Of a stretch of 64,000 bases of DNA, positions 1 through 6,701 are shown piece after piece; position 1 is the first letter of the stretch, and each line of letters begins with the position of its first letter. Below the pieces are notes generated by a model. It was not told the DNA's origin. It was given only the letters and a program-made list of their open reading frames with translations, and made no database searches. This stretch comes from WHSW01 sp963777775. Lineage in GTDB: Bacteria > Actinomycetota > Thermoleophilia > Solirubrobacterales > 70-9. A program made the position numbers and the translations under genes. Location of the stretch: NCBI GenBank assembly GCA_963777775.1, contig CAVZRL010000009.1, positions 1,302,001 to 1,366,000 of the forward strand, in the 5' to 3' direction.

Positions 1-497
1 TCCACACCTCGACCGCGACCGTGGCGGTGCTTCCCGAGGCCGAGGAGGTCGAGGTCGACGTCTCGCCCGACGACCTCCAGGTCGACGTCTACCGCTCCTC
101 AGGGCCGGGTGGTCAATCGGTCAACACGACCGACTCGGCGGTCCGGATAACCCACAATCCGACCGGGATCGTGGTCTCGATGCAAGACGAGAAGTCCCAG
201 CTGCAGAACCGCGAGAGGGCGATGCGGGTCCTGCGGGCAAGGCTCTACGAGCAGGCGCTGGCGGCCCAGCGCGCCGAGATCGCCGCCGAGCGTCGCTCCC
301 AGGTCGGGACCGGCGAGCGCTCGGAGAAGATCCGCACCTACAACTTCCCCCAGGGCCGGGTCACCGACCACCGGATCAAGCTCACCGCGCACAACCTCGA
401 CGAGGTCCTGGCCGGTGACTTGAACCAGTTCACGGCGGCGCTCGCGGCGGAGGAGAAGCGGGCCCGGCTCGAGGCCCAGACGGCCGAGGCGCGGTGA
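1..497 (+). CDS. prfA: Peptide chain release factor 1, C-terminal part (5' end outside window)
   Basis: Class I release factor that hydrolyses peptidyl-tRNA at UAA/UAG. The frame is open from the first complete codon at base 3, reading HTSTATVAVLPEAEEV, the usual RF1 sequence just before the catalytic loop. The GGQ tripeptide follows in RSSGPGGQSVNTTDSAVRI, then the conserved EKSQLQNRERAMRVLRARL helix and the terminal HRIKLTAHNLDEVL segment. Anticodon-recognition domain 2 (PxT motif, which separates RF1 from RF2) lies upstream of the window, so RF1 rather than RF2 is inferred from the local sequence and from prmC next door. PrmC methylates the Gln of this GGQ, a conserved pairing. Stop TGA at 495-497. 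Confidence 0.95.
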   Translation, partial: HTSTATVAVLPEAEEVEVDVSPDDLQVDVYRSSGPGGQSVNTTDSAVRITHNPTGIVVSMQDEKSQLQNRERAMRVLRARLYEQALAAQRAEIAAERRSQVGTGERSEKIRTYNFPQGRVTDHRIKLTAHNLDEVLAGDLNQFTAALAAEEKRARLEAQTAEAR

Positions 498-543
498 CCG
501 TGGCAGCGGGGATCTCGCGCTGGCTGGCGGGCTTCGAGCCGGT

Positions 544-1386
544 GTGAGCACCGCGACGGGCTCCGTCCGCGAGGCGCTCGACTCGGCGGTTGCAGCGCTC
601 GCCGCCGCGGGGGTGAAGACACCCCGGCTCGACGCGGGGTTGCTGCTCGCCGCGGCGACCGGCCGCGACCGGGCCGCGCTCGCCGCCGACCCCGAGGCCG
701 GCGTCGAAGCGAGGCCCGCGAGGGCGTTCGCGACGATGGTGCGACGCCGGATCGCCCGCGAGCCGGTCGCCTACATCCTCGGACGGAGGGGGTTTCGCCG
801 GATCGAGCTAGTGGTCGATCAGCGGGCCCTGATCCCTCGCCCCGAGACCGAGCTGCTCGTCGAGCTGGCGCTCGAGCTGCGACCGCGGCGGGTGCTCGAC
901 GTCGGCACCGGCTCGGGGGCGGTCGCCCTCGCGGTCGCCGACGAGCTGCCCGAGGCGGAGCTGGTCGCGACCGACACCTCGCTCGAGGCGCTGGCGCTCG
1001 CCGCGGCGAATCGCGACCGGCTCAGGCTCGGCAGCCGGGTCCAGCTCGCGCTCGTTTCGCTCCCGCCCGGCGAGGGACCACCATTCGACCTGGTCCTGGC
1101 CAACCTTCCCTACGTCAGCGAGGCGGAGTGGCCACGGCTCGAGCCCGAGATCACCCGCTTCGAACCCCGTGACGCCCTCGTCGCCGGACCGACTGGCCTC
1201 GAGCGGATCGAGGCACTGCTCGCGGCGATCGCGCTCGCAGAGCTCGAAACCCGCGCCGTCGGGCTCGAGGTCGGCGCCGGACAGGCGGGCGAGGTCGCGG
1301 GACTGGCCCGGCGAGCCGGCTTTGAGCGCGTCCGAACGCTTACCGACCTGGCAGGAATCGAGCGGGTCGTGGCCGGCGAGCGATGA
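544..1386 (+). CDS. prmC: Release factor glutamine methyltransferase PrmC/HemK
   Basis: SAM-dependent N5-methyltransferase acting on the GGQ glutamine of release factors. The 280-residue protein has the helical N-terminal domain (about 1-80), the RREPVAYILG-type linker (here REPVAYILGRRGFRR), the IPRPETELLVE motif, then the Rossmann SAM-binding motif VLDVGTGSGAVALAVA near residues 118-133. The substrate-binding tetrapeptide is NLPY (LANLPYVSEAEW) instead of the usual NPPY; the Asn and the Pro-Tyr pair are kept. Start is GTG at 544, 46 bases after the prfA stop; the gene ends in an ATGA overlap with tsaC, so both are probably co-transcribed and translationally coupled. Confidence 0.95.
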   Translation: MSTATGSVREALDSAVAALAAAGVKTPRLDAGLLLAAATGRDRAALAADPEAGVEARPARAFATMVRRRIAREPVAYILGRRGFRRIELVVDQRALIPRPETELLVELALELRPRRVLDVGTGSGAVALAVADELPEAELVATDTSLEALALAAANRDRLRLGSRVQLALVSLPPGEGPPFDLVLANLPYVSEAEWPRLEPEITRFEPRDALVAGPTGLERIEALLAAIALAELETRAVGLEVGAGQAGEVAGLARRAGFERVRTLTDLAGIERVVAGER

Positions 1387-2024
1387 CCGAGCTGATTTCG
1401 ATCGGGACCGCCGGCGCGGCGACCGCGCGCACTGCGCTCGAACGGGAGATCGCCGCCGGCGGAGTGGCGGTGTTCCCGGCCGACGGGCTCTACGGCCTCG
1501 CTTGCGACCCGCTGCGCGAGGATGCGATCGCCCGGATCAACGCGCTCAAGGGACGCGACCCGGGCAAGTCCTCGGCGGTCCTCTACTTCGCGCCGCTGGC
1601 GATGCGCGAGCTCGTCTCGAGCCTCGGGCCGCGTACCCGCGATGCCCTCCCCGCCCTGCTTCCCGGGCCGGTGACCCTCGTCGTCGCCAACCCGCAGCGC
1701 CGCTACCCGCTCGCCTGCGCCGAGGACTCGGAGCGGCTCGGGGTGCGGCTGATCGCCGGGCCGCTCGCGGGCGCCGCGGCGGCGATCTTCCAGACCTCCG
1801 CCAACCGCTCCGGCGGGCCCGCCCCCGCGAGCTTCGCCGACGTCGACCCCGCGATCGTCGAGGCCGCCGACCTGGCAATCGACGGCGGCGAGCTCACCGG
1901 CCTCCCCTCGACGGTCGTCGACGTGACCGGGATCGAGCACGGGGAGGAGCCGGTGATCCTGCGCGAGGGGGCGCTCAGCCGGGAGGAAGTCCTGCGGCGG
2001 CTCGAGCCCGGTCGAGATCGGTGA
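1383..2024 (+). CDS. tsaC: Threonylcarbamoyl-AMP synthase (TsaC/Sua5/YrdC family)
   Basis: Makes threonylcarbamoyl-AMP from threonine, bicarbonate and ATP for t6A37 modification of ANN-decoding tRNAs. YrdC domain covers the whole 213 residues: AVFPADGLYGLACDP (active-site PTxTxYGL region, with ADG in place of the more common TET), KGRDPGKSSAVLY (KxR..KP region), LLPGPVTLVV, and the SANRSGGPAP segment near residue 140. The Sua5-specific C-terminal domain is absent, so it is the single-domain TsaC type. ATG overlaps the prmC stop (ATGA). Its 3' end overlaps by 50 bases the 3' end of the opposing SnoaL-like gene. Confidence 0.9.
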   Translation: MTELISIGTAGAATARTALEREIAAGGVAVFPADGLYGLACDPLREDAIARINALKGRDPGKSSAVLYFAPLAMRELVSSLGPRTRDALPALLPGPVTLVVANPQRRYPLACAEDSERLGVRLIAGPLAGAAAAIFQTSANRSGGPAPASFADVDPAIVEAADLAIDGGELTGLPSTVVDVTGIEHGEEPVILREGALSREEVLRRLEPGRDR

Positions 2025-2379
2025 AGAATTCGAGTCCGACGACCTTGCCCTCGCGCGCCGTCGCCAGTCCGACAGCGCGCTGCTCGGTCTCGATCCCGGT
2101 CGTGCGACCCCGGGCCTTGATCACGAACTCGACCAGCGCCGTGTCGTCGTCGATCGTGTGGACGTCCTTGACCTCGAGTTGCACCGACTCCATGGCCTCC
2201 AGGAACGACTCCCACCAGCGGCGGACGCCCTCGGGGCCGCGGTAGACGTCCGGCTCGCTGGCGAGCTCGCTGGGCGTCTCCATCACGAACTCGTCGTGGA
2301 TGGACTCCAGCGCCTGCTCGTAGGTATCGGAGTCGAGGAGCCGGAATGTCGCCGCGATCGCTTCGACGTTGTCCGCCAC
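1975..2379 (-). CDS. SnoaL-like / NTF2-fold protein, function unknown
   Basis: A 134-residue protein with the compact alpha+beta pattern of SnoaL-like domains: helix NVEAIAATFRLLDSDTYEQALE, then EPDVYRGPEGVRRWWESFLEAM, then beta strands ending in ATAREGKVVGLEFFTD. This family covers small isomerases, cyclases and ligand-binding proteins, so no reaction can be assigned. The frame stays open upstream to 2577 but that part lies antisense to glyA; GTG at 2379 starts the SnoaL-like sequence and gives a divergent arrangement with glyA (19 bases apart). A second, unrelated-locus SnoaL-like protein is at 29095-29526. Confidence 0.8.
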   Translation of the reverse strand: MADNVEAIAATFRLLDSDTYEQALESIHDEFVMETPSELASEPDVYRGPEGVRRWWESFLEAMESVQLEVKDVHTIDDDTALVEFVIKARGRTTGIETEQRAVGLATAREGKVVGLEFFTDLDRARAAAGLPPG

Positions 2380-2384
2380 GCGCT

Positions 2385-2393
2385 TATTATCAG
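2385..2393. promoter_or_regulatory. Overlapping divergent -10 elements for glyA and the SnoaL-like gene
   Basis: In the 19-base gap between the two divergent start codons the plus strand reads TATTAT (2385-2390), 8 bases before the glyA ATG, with TTCGAC 17 bases upstream as a poor -35 match. On the minus strand the same bases give GATAAT (2391-2386), 6 bases before GTG 2379. Both transcripts would begin at or within a few bases of the start codon. Placement is by pattern only. Confidence 0.45.
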
Positions 2394-2398
2394 CGCCA

Positions 2399-3682
2399 AT
2401 GGCATCCGAGCCGCCCGAGGACTTCCAGACCGCACCGCTGGCCGAGGTCGATCCCCAGATCGCCGAGGTGCTGCGGCGAGAGCTCGAGCGCCAGCAGAAC
2501 ACGCTCGAGATGATCGCCTCGGAGAACTTCGTCCCCCAGGCCGTCCTCGACGCCGCCGGCTCGGTGCTGACCAACAAGTACGCCGAGGGCTACCCGGGTC
2601 GGCGCTATTACGGCGGCTGCGAGGAGGTCGACGTCGCCGAGCAGCTCGCGATCGATCGCGCCCTCGCGCTATTCGGCGCCGAGCATGCGAACGTCCAGCC
2701 GCATTCCGGCGCCCAGGCCAACAACGCGGCCTACATGGCGATCCTCGAGCCCGGTGACACGATCATGGGCCTGGCGCTCGATCACGGCGGCCACCTCACC
2801 CACGGGATGAAGCTCAACCTTTCGGGCAAGCTCTACGAGGTCGTCGCCTACCACGTCCGCCGCGACGACTACCTGGTCGACATGGACGAGGTGGCGCGGC
2901 TCGCCGGCGAGCATCGCCCGAAGCTGATCGTCGCCGGCTGGTCGGCCTACCCGCGCCGGCTCGACTTCGCCGCCTTCCGCGAGATCGCCGATTCGGTGGG
3001 GGCGAGGCTGATGGTCGACATGGCGCATTTCGCCGGGCTCGTCGCGGCCGGCGAGCACCCGAACCCGGTCGAGCACGCAGACATCACGACGACGACGATC
3101 CACAAGACCCTGTGCGGGCCGCGCAGCGGGATGATCCTCTGCGGCGAGGAGCTCGCCAAGGACATCGACCGCTCGGTCTTCCCCGGCCAGCAGGGCGGGC
3201 CGCTGATGCACGTGATCGCTGCCAAGGCCGTGGCCCTGGGGATCGCCGACTCGGAGGCGTTCCGGGCGCGCCAGCGTCAGACGATCGCCAACGCGCGGGC
3301 GTTCGCCGACGCCCTGATCGAGAACGGCGTCGAGGTCCTGACCGGGGGCACGGACGTGCACCTGGTGCTCGTCGACCTCGGCCCCACCGGCCTCGACGGC
3401 AAGACCGCCGAGCAGCGCCTCGAGCGGGTCGGGATCACGGTCAACCGGAACGCGATCCCGTTCGACGAGCGCCCGCCGATGAACCCCTCGGGCCTGCGGA
3501 TCGGCACCCCGGCGCTGACCACGCGAGGCCTGGTCGATGACGACATGCGCGAGATCGGCGAGGTGATCGCGGTCGCGCTCTCGGATCGGTTCGAGGCAGA
3601 GGCTGCGGGACTCGCGGATCGCACCCGCGCCCTGATGGAGCGCTATCCGCTCTACCCGCAGCTCTCGGCCGCGACCGTCTAG
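2399..3682 (+). CDS. glyA: Serine hydroxymethyltransferase
   Basis: PLP enzyme interconverting serine + THF and glycine + 5,10-methylene-THF, the main one-carbon source. Full length at 427 residues. Signature pieces in order: LEMIASENFVPQAVL (residues 36-50), YAEGYPGRRYYGGCE (61-75), DHGGHLTHG near 128-136, MVDMAHFAGLVAAG (205-218) and TTTTIHKTLCGPRSG around 230, where Lys236 should form the internal aldimine. A TTG further upstream (2369) is in frame, but ATG 2399 matches family N-termini and leaves room for the divergent promoter. The stop overlaps the end of the opposing gene by 4 bases. Confidence 0.97.
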   Translation: MASEPPEDFQTAPLAEVDPQIAEVLRRELERQQNTLEMIASENFVPQAVLDAAGSVLTNKYAEGYPGRRYYGGCEEVDVAEQLAIDRALALFGAEHANVQPHSGAQANNAAYMAILEPGDTIMGLALDHGGHLTHGMKLNLSGKLYEVVAYHVRRDDYLVDMDEVARLAGEHRPKLIVAGWSAYPRRLDFAAFREIADSVGARLMVDMAHFAGLVAAGEHPNPVEHADITTTTIHKTLCGPRSGMILCGEELAKDIDRSVFPGQQGGPLMHVIAAKAVALGIADSEAFRARQRQTIANARAFADALIENGVEVLTGGTDVHLVLVDLGPTGLDGKTAEQRLERVGITVNRNAIPFDERPPMNPSGLRIGTPALTTRGLVDDDMREIGEVIAVALSDRFEAEAAGLADRTRALMERYPLYPQLSAATV

Positions 3683-4323
3683 TTCAGGACCGCCGCCCAG
3701 ATCGCCCGGTTGCGGAACAGTGCGGTGCCGCCGCCGGCCTGGCTGTAGCGAAGCGAGAACGTGTACGTCCCAGCCGGCGGGGCGAGCACGATCATCCCGC
3801 CGCGCAGGGCCGAGCCGACACCGTCCGCGTCCCCGGAGCCGGGGGCGGTTTGACGGACCCGGAAGCTCGGATCGTTGGCGAACCTCATCACCGCAGGGGC
3901 GCTGGAGAGGAGGGTGGGCTCGTAGAGGTGCACCTGGCCCTCGGCGCTCCCGCCACCGCCGGCGCCGCGGCCTTCCGCTCGAGCGAAGACGCCGACCAGG
4001 CCGTCAGCGGGAACGGTCACGGTGACCGACGGGCCGCCGAGATCGACGGGAGGCCCGGACGTGGTCGAGACCTCCTCCGGGCTGACCCCGGTCTTGAACA
4101 GGTCGAGCTTCGGCGCCGTCACCTTGCCGTCGGCGAGCTGTCGGGACTTGACCGCATTCGAGGCGATGTCCTTGCCCTTGACCGCGTCCGGCGCAATGTC
4201 GTTCGACTTGACCGAGTTCTTGCCCTGGAGCGCGACCGCGGACCCGGTCAGCGCCACGACCAGGCCGATGATCGCGACGATCATCGCCGGAGACGGGAGT
4301 CGCCTTCTCACACCTTCGTTCAT
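3679..4323 (-). CDS. One-TM exported protein with NSVKSNDIA-type repeats, function unknown
   Basis: A 214-residue protein. After RRRLPSPAM comes a hydrophobic segment (about residues 14-31, IVAIIGLVVALTGSAVAL) ending at ALQ, a signal peptide or signal anchor. Then follow short repeats NSVKSNDIAPDAVKGKDIASNAVKS, each about 10-11 residues, and a C-terminal beta-rich domain with a GAGGGGSAEG loop and the ending SLRYSQAGGGTALFRNRAIWAAVLN. Proteins with this layout are abundant in Solirubrobacterales genomes and uncharacterised. Start ATG 4323 has AGGAGG (4338-4333) 9 bases upstream, which decides it over the longer frame to 4362. Likely extracytoplasmic. Confidence 0.75.
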   Translation of the reverse strand: MNEGVRRRLPSPAMIVAIIGLVVALTGSAVALQGKNSVKSNDIAPDAVKGKDIASNAVKSRQLADGKVTAPKLDLFKTGVSPEEVSTTSGPPVDLGGPSVTVTVPADGLVGVFARAEGRGAGGGGSAEGQVHLYEPTLLSSAPAVMRFANDPSFRVRQTAPGSGDADGVGSALRGGMIVLAPPAGTYTFSLRYSQAGGGTALFRNRAIWAAVLN

Positions 4324-4400
4324 CACGCCATCCCTCCTGTCGAAGCTGCAGTCCCCGCCCACCCTAACCCGGGCCTCGGCCCGTAAGTTTCGGCCGACGC

Positions 4401-5411
4401 ATGAGGGTCTGGGTCGACTGCACAGCCGCCGCGCACCCGCTCGTCCTGCGGCCGATCATCGAGCGCCTGCAGGCGGACGGGCACGCGGTTGAGGTCACCA
4501 CCCGCGATTACGGGCAGACGGTCGGGATCCTCGAGCGGCTCGGGATCGCGCACACGGTGGTCGGCAGCCACGTGGGCGGCTCAACGACCACGAAGGCGCT
4601 CGCGTCGGGGCGCCGCAGCGCCCTGCTCTGGTCCTGGGCCCGGGGTCGGCGCTTCGACCTCGCGCTCTCACACGGGTCGGTCGAGCTCGCGCTCGTCGCC
4701 GCGGCCCGCCGGGTCCCGGCGGCGCAGATGCAGGACTACGAGTGGGCGGGGTTGCAGCGCCGGATCAGCTGGCGCCTGGCAAGCCGGGTGATCGTTCCCG
4801 ACGCGATCCCGGTCGAGCGGCTGGTCGACGCGGGCGCACGGTCCAGGCGGCTGTTTCGCTATCCCGGGCTCAAGGAGGACTACTACCTGTCCGACTTCGC
4901 AGCCGACGAGCGGGTGTTGAGCGAGCTCGGACTGACTCGCGACCGGGTCCTGGTAGTTGTCCGCCCGCCGCCAGAGACTTCCGCATACCATGAGCCCAAC
5001 TCGCTTTACGAGCGGGTCCTCGACCGCGTCGCCGCCGATCCCGGCGCGATCGCGATTGTGATCCCGCGCACCGACGCCCAGGCCCGCGCCGTCCGTGGGC
5101 GGAAGCAGGAGTCGCTGAGGGTGCCGGAGGCCGCGGTCGACGCCCAGAGCCTGATCGCGTACGCCGACCTCGTGGTCAGCGCGGGAGGGACCATGAACCG
5201 CGAGGCGGTCGCGCTCGGGGTGCCGGTGCGAACGATCTTCAGCGGCCGCATGGGAGCGGTCGATGAGGCGCTGATCGCCGCCGGTGCGATGCGCCCGCTC
5301 ACCGACCCCGCCGAGCTCGAGCTCGTCCGCCGGCCGGAGGCCGAGGTTGGTCCGGTGCGACCCCGCGATCCGGCCCTGCTCGTCGATGCCGTGCTCGAGA
5401 TCGCTCGCTGA
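4401..5411 (+). CDS. DUF354 family glycosyltransferase-like protein
   Basis: 336 residues with the DUF354 pattern related to UDP-GlcNAc 2-epimerase/GT-B folds: N-terminal MRVWVDCTAAAHPLVLRPII, EVTTRDYGQTVGILERLG, FDLALSHGSVELALVAAARRVP, a mid-protein YPGLKEDYYLSDF segment (about 155-167), and the C-terminal nucleotide-sugar site-like sequence LIAYADLVVSAGGTMNREAVALGVPV (about 250-275). Members occur in polysaccharide or lipid-linked sugar loci, but the reaction is not established. The gene overlaps the next one, a WecA/TagO-type transferase, by one base (TGATG), so a role in surface glycan assembly is inferred. TAAGTT at 4384-4389 is a possible -10 placed 11 bases before the ATG. Confidence 0.8.
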   Translation: MRVWVDCTAAAHPLVLRPIIERLQADGHAVEVTTRDYGQTVGILERLGIAHTVVGSHVGGSTTTKALASGRRSALLWSWARGRRFDLALSHGSVELALVAAARRVPAAQMQDYEWAGLQRRISWRLASRVIVPDAIPVERLVDAGARSRRLFRYPGLKEDYYLSDFAADERVLSELGLTRDRVLVVVRPPPETSAYHEPNSLYERVLDRVAADPGAIAIVIPRTDAQARAVRGRKQESLRVPEAAVDAQSLIAYADLVVSAGGTMNREAVALGVPVRTIFSGRMGAVDEALIAAGAMRPLTDPAELELVRRPEAEVGPVRPRDPALLVDAVLEIAR

Positions 5412-6688
5412 TGTTCGTCGACGGCAGGCCGGCCTCGATCGACGCCCTGTTCGCCTTTGGTCTCGCCGCCCTGCTTGCCTGGCTGCTCGTCCCGGTTGCC
5501 GAGCGGCTCGCGTGGAGGATCGGGGCCGTCGACCAGCCCAACGAGCGCAGTCTGCACGAGAGCCCGACCCCGAAGCTGGGCGGGCTCGCGATCTTTGTCG
5601 CCGTCGTCGTCGCCACGGTGCTCTTCTTGCCCTGGGCGCAGCAGACGCAGGCGCTGCTGGCGGGCGCGGCGGTGATCACCTTGGTCGGGGTTCTCGACGA
5701 CGTATTCGAGCTGCCGGCGCTGGCGAAGCTCGCCGGGCAGACGATTGCCGCCGCGATCCCGGTCTTCAACGGGGTCAACGCGAGCGTCTTCACGCTCCCG
5801 TTCATCGGCGGGGTCGACCTTCGCAGCGTCGAGCTCTTCGACCTGCCGCTGGTCGGCGAGGTCCACCTCGGTCACGTGCTGACGATCGTCGGCATCGTGG
5901 CCGTGATCAACGTGATCAACCTGATCGACGGGGTCGACGGGCTGGCGGCGGGGGTCTGCGTGATCTCCGCCGGGACGCTGTCGATCATCGCCCTCTCGCT
6001 GGACAAGACCGGCGCGGGGGTCCTGGCCGCGCTGACCGCCGGCGGCGCGCTCGGCTTCCTGCGCCACGGCTTCCCGCCGGCGTCGAGCTTCATGGGTGAC
6101 ACCGGCTCGAACCTGCTCGGCTACCTGCTCGGTGCGATCGCGGTCCAAGGGGCGCTGAAGACGAACGCCGTCGTCGCCCTGCTCTTCCCGCTGCTGATCC
6201 TCGCTGTGCCGATCCTCGACACCGGGTTCGTGATCGCGAAGCGGATCAAGTACCGGCGCCCGATCTACCGCGCCGACCGCTGGCACTTCCACCACCGGAT
6301 GGCGAATATCGGCTTCTCCCAGCGACGAACCCTCGCCTACCTCTACGGCTGGGCGGCGGTGATGGCGGGGCTGGCGCTTGCGCTGCGCTTCGTTCCCTAC
6401 TCTGACGACCACGGCAACTTCGACGCTGTATGGACGGCGGTGATGGCCGCCTGCCTGGTGGCGGCGTTCGCGGCGAGCTTCTACCTGGTCGTCACGCTGG
6501 AGATCCTGAAGCTGCGCCGGGAGCGGTTCCGCGAGCTCGGCGGCGCCCGCGGCAGCCCGCCCGACGAGGCCGAGGTCGACGAGGGAGTGGCGCGAGAGCT
6601 GGAGACCGGGACCTTCGCCGCCATCAACCCCGATACCGGCGAGCTCGAGGCGCTGGAGCCCGAGACCGGCGAGTTCGACACCGTCTGA
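5411..6688 (+). CDS. Undecaprenyl-phosphate sugar-1-phosphate transferase (WecA/TagO/MraY family)
   Basis: Integral membrane enzyme that moves a sugar-1-phosphate, typically GlcNAc-1-P, from UDP-sugar to undecaprenyl phosphate, the first step of many surface polymers. Diagnostic motifs: DQPNERSLHESPTPKLGG (about 40-58), LVGVLDDVFELPALAKLAGQ (Asp-Asp motif, about 93-112), NVINLIDGVDGLAAG (about 168-182), SSFMGDTGSN (about 225-234) and the HFHHR-type loop DRWHFHHRMANIG (about 289-301). About ten hydrophobic helices. At 425 residues it carries an acidic C-terminal tail with repeats of ETGTF/DTGEL/ETGEF. One-base overlap with the DUF354 gene upstream. Sugar specificity is not evident. Confidence 0.92.
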   Translation: MFVDGRPASIDALFAFGLAALLAWLLVPVAERLAWRIGAVDQPNERSLHESPTPKLGGLAIFVAVVVATVLFLPWAQQTQALLAGAAVITLVGVLDDVFELPALAKLAGQTIAAAIPVFNGVNASVFTLPFIGGVDLRSVELFDLPLVGEVHLGHVLTIVGIVAVINVINLIDGVDGLAAGVCVISAGTLSIIALSLDKTGAGVLAALTAGGALGFLRHGFPPASSFMGDTGSNLLGYLLGAIAVQGALKTNAVVALLFPLLILAVPILDTGFVIAKRIKYRRPIYRADRWHFHHRMANIGFSQRRTLAYLYGWAAVMAGLALALRFVPYSDDHGNFDAVWTAVMAACLVAAFAASFYLVVTLEILKLRRERFRELGGARGSPPDEAEVDEGVARELETGTFAAINPDTGELEALEPETGEFDTV

Positions 6689-6701
6689 GGCCCGCAAGCC
6701 C

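Noticed and set aside
5006..6697. Long minus-strand frame opposite the WecA/TagO-type gene
   Set aside because: Composition (Arg, Asp, Gln, His repeats) is that of an antisense shadow; the plus strand has clear family motifs.
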